Source of the DNA: Giesbergeria sp.
GTDB lineage: Bacteria; Pseudomonadota; Gammaproteobacteria; Burkholderiales; Burkholderiaceae_C
Length of the DNA stretch: 8,241 nt
Assembly: GCA_017987055.1 (NCBI GenBank)
Contig: JAGNUJ010000067.1
Location: 1 to 8,241, forward strand
Direction: 5' to 3'
Shown here: in pieces, positions 5,908 through 8,241 of the stretch
How the letters are laid out: every line of letters starts with the position of its first letter
How positions within the stretch are numbered: the first letter of the stretch is position 1
The notes under the pieces: model-generated
Databases searched by the model: none
The model's input: the letters and a program-made list of their open reading frames with translations, nothing else
What the model was told of the DNA's origin: nothing
Position numbers and translations under genes: made by a program

Positions 5908-7853
5908 AAATCCCCACCGTGTTGCCACATTTCTTTGTCAAAGCGCACGCATTGGTTGCGACCTTGGTCTTTGGCGCGGTAGAGGGCGACGTCGGCGTAT
6001 TTGATGGCTTGCCAGAAGCCGTCGGTGTCGCCCGGAAATTCGGCCACGCCAATGGAGATGGTTTTTTGCAGGATTTTGTCGCCAACGCTGACTTTTAGCG
6101 CCTCGATGGATTTGCGGATTTTCTCTGCCACGATGAGCGCGTCGCCGGCTTGCACGTCCATCAGCAAGATGAGGAATTCTTCGCCGCCAAAGCGAATGAC
6201 GATGTCCGAGTCGCGCACCGTTTTCTTCATGACGATGGAGGTTTCGCGCAGCACTTGGTCGCCGGCATCGTGGCCGTGGGCGTCGTTGACTTGTTTGAAG
6301 TAGTCCAAGTCGCACACCAGCAGGCCAATTTGTGTTTTGCGCCGCAGCGCGCCACTGATGAGTTGCGCCGTGTGCTCTTGCAAAAAGCGTCGGTTGTACA
6401 GACCCGTCAGCGGGTCGACCATGGCCGACTCGCGCAGGGTTTGCATCAGGCGCTTGGCCTCAATCACTGACAGCGATTGGTTGATGTAGGTTTCGGCCTC
6501 AAAGATTTTTTGTGGTGCGCTACTGTCGATTTGCACATTGTTGTCATCGGCAGCAAAGCGCAGCTGCACCACGCCGCCGGTGTGACCGCCGGCCACCAGC
6601 GGAATACAGATGTGGCCGACACCGGGCTGGGGCACAAAGCGGCGGCACACGCCTTCAAACTCAAACGACGAAACGATGTGCCCGGTCTTAACAGCGCGGC
6701 ATTGCTGGCAGTCGCTGAGTATTTCGCTATCGCAGTGCATCCGCGCATCACCCACTAGCAGCGGGTGCGCCACGCGCATTTCTTTTTTCTGCGTATTGAC
6801 GTCGTAGATGGTGTAGTGCGGAATGCCCAACTGGTTTTGCAAAACGTCGCCCAAGCGGTGGTAAACATCGTCCAAATCGGTATCTTCTTCAATGACTTTT
6901 TTATAAATCGTCATGCCATAGACGCTATCGACCAAGGTGTTGAACTTGCTCGACAAGGTGCCAATTTCGTCTTGCGACTTGATGGCGACTTTTTTGGCCA
7001 ATGAAATATCGCCGGTGCTGAGCGAGTCGATCTGCCGAATGATGGCGGCGATGGGACGCTGGAAGGCGACGATGATCCAGCGCACAAAAAACAGCAGCAA
7101 GGTGGACGCCAGCAGCAACACGATCAAGATGGCGTTGACCGAGTCGCGGATGATTTGGTAAATGGCCGTTTTGATGCTGCCGTAGGCGTCGGCCATGGTT
7201 TTGGCGTGCTGGTTGACCAAGGCGGTGCCTTCAGCCACACGTGTCTTGGCATCTTCCAGGGTGCTGGCGACCGTGACTTTGTCTTCGGGTTTGGGAATTT
7301 TGCGTTTGACGGAGATGTAGGCGTCCAGCGACTGATCGAGCCGGTCGGTCAGCAAGACAATGTTTTGCAGGTATTGCAAGCTGGCGGGCGGCGGCGTTGC
7401 CATGGAGCGCACCAAGTTTTCAATAAAGGTGCTGCTGGCGGTGCTTTGGTAGAGGCTCAGGCGCGCATTGACGGTGCGAATGCCTTTGACGTGTTCGCGC
7501 AGGGTTTGTACGGCCAATAAGTCGGCACCGATATCGATGTAACCCAAAAGCTGCAAGTCGCGGTCAATGTTTTGCAGGTGGCCCAGCACCTCGTGCGCCG
7601 CTTGCTGGTGCGGCATGATTTGCTCAGAGACTTGGTGGTATTTGTACTGGATGGCGGTCAGCGCCAGCACCGTGACCACGGCCATCGAGGCAAACCAAAA
7701 CAGCGTGCCAGCCGTCAGCAGCAAAAATTTTCTCTTGATGGGTAAATCCACAAAGGTCAGCAAACCCAACAAGCGCCGTACCAACCGGTATTTTTTTGGG
7801 CGAGGACTGGCCTCGGCGGGCGGGCTAGCAGGGCTGCTATCGTCATTCAGCAT
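5904..7853 (-). CDS. Membrane-bound diguanylate cyclase (HAMP-GAF-like-GGDEF)
   Basis: A 649-residue protein that makes c-di-GMP from two GTP. It has a polar cytoplasmic N-terminus with a basic patch, TM1 at about 43-66, a helical periplasmic region about 67-240, TM2 at about 241-261 and HAMP at about 262-315. A GAF-like domain follows at about 325-465, then the GGDEF domain at about 475-640. The catalytic domain looks active: DPLTGLYNRRF (480-490), metal acids D515/D517 region (CDLDYFKQVND), GGEEF at 556-560, and an RxxD inhibitory site (R547-D550) five residues before it, so product inhibition is expected. The GAF-like domain carries C374, C382, C385 and C403, with C416 nearby, a possible metal or redox site. 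The ATG at 7851-7853 has only a weak ribosome-binding match. The gene is divergent from metH and overlaps hepT by 4 bp at its end. Confidence 0.95.
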   Translation of the reverse strand: MLNDDSSPASPPAEASPRPKKYRLVRRLLGLLTFVDLPIKRKFLLLTAGTLFWFASMAVVTVLALTAIQYKYHQVSEQIMPHQQAAHEVLGHLQNIDRDLQLLGYIDIGADLLAVQTLREHVKGIRTVNARLSLYQSTASSTFIENLVRSMATPPPASLQYLQNIVLLTDRLDQSLDAYISVKRKIPKPEDKVTVASTLEDAKTRVAEGTALVNQHAKTMADAYGSIKTAIYQIIRDSVNAILIVLLLASTLLLFFVRWIIVAFQRPIAAIIRQIDSLSTGDISLAKKVAIKSQDEIGTLSSKFNTLVDSVYGMTIYKKVIEEDTDLDDVYHRLGDVLQNQLGIPHYTIYDVNTQKKEMRVAHPLLVGDARMHCDSEILSDCQQCRAVKTGHIVSSFEFEGVCRRFVPQPGVGHICIPLVAGGHTGGVVQLRFAADDNNVQIDSSAPQKIFEAETYINQSLSVIEAKRLMQTLRESAMVDPLTGLYNRRFLQEHTAQLISGALRRKTQIGLLVCDLDYFKQVNDAHGHDAGDQVLRETSIVMKKTVRDSDIVIRFGGEEFLILLMDVQAGDALIVAEKIRKSIEALKVSVGDKILQKTISIGVAEFPGDTDGFWQAIKYADVALYRAKDQGRNQCVRFDKEMWQHGGDF

Positions 7854-7924
7854 GGCAAAACTCGGTAGGGCGGCGCAACAAAAAGTGACATATTGTGCGG
7901 TATTTGCCTGTTCACCCCCAAGCT

Positions 7925-7954
7925 ATTGCTCAGGGCTTAGCGCTATAGAGCAAT
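7925..7954. other. 7-bp inverted repeat in the promoter gap between the cyclase gene and metH
   Basis: ATTGCTC (7925-7931) and GAGCAAT (7948-7954) are perfect inverted repeats around a 16-base centre containing AGCGCT. The element lies just before the proposed metH -10 and upstream of the divergent cyclase gene. It could be a regulator-binding site acting on either gene; this is an inference from position and symmetry only. Confidence 0.35.
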
Positions 7955-7960
7955 CACCCG

Positions 7961-7966
7961 TAAAAT
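7961..7966 (+). promoter_or_regulatory. metH: Probable -10 box for the metH leader transcript
   Basis: TAAAAT is a near-consensus -10. Transcription from it would start around 7973, just before the first conserved base of the riboswitch (7976), which fits well. The -35 is poor (TTAGCG at 7937-7942, 18-bp spacing), so an activator or an extended contact may be needed. Confidence 0.5.
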
Positions 7967-7973
7967 TATCCGC

Positions 7974-8073
7974 CGCCCAAGGAGCGTTGCACCGGCCAGC
8001 CACAGCGCACATAGCGCGCCTTGGCGCCGTCAGGCTTGGGTGATGTGCCTCTTTAGACCGCAACGACGCTCAC
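7974..8073 (+). promoter_or_regulatory. S-adenosylhomocysteine (SAH) riboswitch
   Basis: The leader has the SAH aptamer layout. GAGCGTTGC (7982-7990) pairs with GCAACGACGCTC (8060-8071) to form the main helix. The conserved GTCAGGCTTGGGTGAT block lies at 8029-8044. A pseudoknot joins CCCAAG (7976-7981) to CTTGGG (8035-8040), six perfect pairs. Known members often have CCGAG/CUCGG here, so the altered bases on both sides are compensatory. SAH riboswitches occur in front of ahcY and metH in beta- and gammaproteobacteria and switch expression on when SAH accumulates, which suits a gene that recycles homocysteine. The variable stem between 7991 and 8028 is GC-rich. No search was run, so identification rests on the recalled consensus and the pairings. 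Confidence 0.88.
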
Positions 8074-8100
8074 CTGTTCGCGGTTTTTTGTCCAGGTGAG
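8069..8100 (+). promoter_or_regulatory. Expression platform: hairpin hiding the metH ribosome-binding site
   Basis: CTCACCTG (8069-8076) is perfectly complementary to CAGGTGAG (8093-8100), which holds the metH ribosome-binding site AGGTGA. The first three bases of the left arm (8069-8071) are also the 3' end of the riboswitch main helix, so the two structures exclude each other. With SAH bound the aptamer keeps CTC and the site is freed; without it the hairpin can close and block translation. Confidence 0.75.
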
Positions 8101-8104
8101 TCCC

Positions 8105-8241
8105 ATGTCTAAAATTTCTCCTCCCCCCATGAAACTGTCGGGTCTTGAGCCCGTCACCATTGGCGCCGGCACGTTGTTTGTCAACGTCGGCGAGCGCACC
8201 AACGTCACTGGCTCCAAGGCCTTTGCGCGCATGATTTTGAA
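8105..8241 (+). CDS. metH: Cobalamin-dependent methionine synthase, pterin-binding part onward (5' end only)
   Basis: The ATG at 8105 opens a frame running off the right edge; 45 codons are visible. After a short leader (MSKISPPPM) the protein reads [20 protein letters not shown] and continues [17 protein letters not shown]. This is the start of the methyltetrahydrofolate (pterin)-binding domain of MetH, found only around residue 350 of the 1227-residue E. coli enzyme. An in-frame TAG at 8054 rules out an upstream homocysteine-binding domain in the same reading frame. This is therefore the second half of a split MetH, with pterin and, presumably, cobalamin and activation domains, and the homocysteine methyltransferase half must be encoded elsewhere. 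MetH transfers a methyl group from methyltetrahydrofolate via cobalamin to homocysteine. Translation is under the SAH riboswitch just upstream. Confidence 0.93.
   Translation, partial: MSKISPPPMKLSGLEPVTIGAGTLFVNVGERTNVTGSKAFARMIL

Overview
The window looks like chromosomal DNA of a betaproteobacterium, most likely Burkholderiales and probably Comamonadaceae. The support is indirect: an S-adenosylhomocysteine (SAH) riboswitch in front of a metH that starts at its pterin-binding domain, an Aer-type PAS receptor beside c-di-GMP genes, and short intergenic repeats (a 'TTGATAGCTG' family and a 'GTTGGGTTGC...GCAACCCAAC' palindrome) of a kind I associate with that family from memory. No rRNA, tRNA, CRISPR array or complete insertion sequence was seen.

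Layout. 1-167 is the 3' end of an XRE/HigA-type antitoxin-like gene running in from the left. 168-410 is repeat-bearing intergenic DNA. 411-1088 (minus) is a vapBC toxin-antitoxin pair, bracketed by two direct copies of a 53-bp repeat (276-328 and 1197-1249). 1250-1541 is further non-coding DNA with repeat remnants. Then come three plus-strand genes: an HD-GYP-family protein whose catalytic HD has become RD (1542-2687), an Aer-like PAS/HAMP membrane receptor that lacks the chemoreceptor signalling tip (2762-4642), and a PACE-family small efflux protein (4696-5202). They are followed by mntA-hepT (5255-5907), a nucleotidyltransferase/HEPN toxin-antitoxin pair. On the minus strand lies a membrane diguanylate cyclase (5904-7853) with intact GGEEF and I-site, whose stop codon overlaps that of hepT. 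The right end holds a divergent SAH riboswitch (about 7974-8073), a hairpin that can hide the ribosome-binding site, and the start of metH (8105 onward).

How the parts fit. The central theme is signalling: a predicted FAD-binding redox PAS sensor with a remodelled output and a probably non-catalytic HD-GYP protein sit in tandem, near an apparently active c-di-GMP synthase. A redox-to-c-di-GMP route is a reasonable inference but is not proven by sequence. The flanks carry defence/stability genes (three toxin-antitoxin-type loci in 6 kb), while the right edge is core one-carbon metabolism under riboswitch control. The best candidates for something undescribed are the tip-less Aer-like receptor and its degenerate HD-GYP neighbour; the best-resolved regulatory element is the metH leader.
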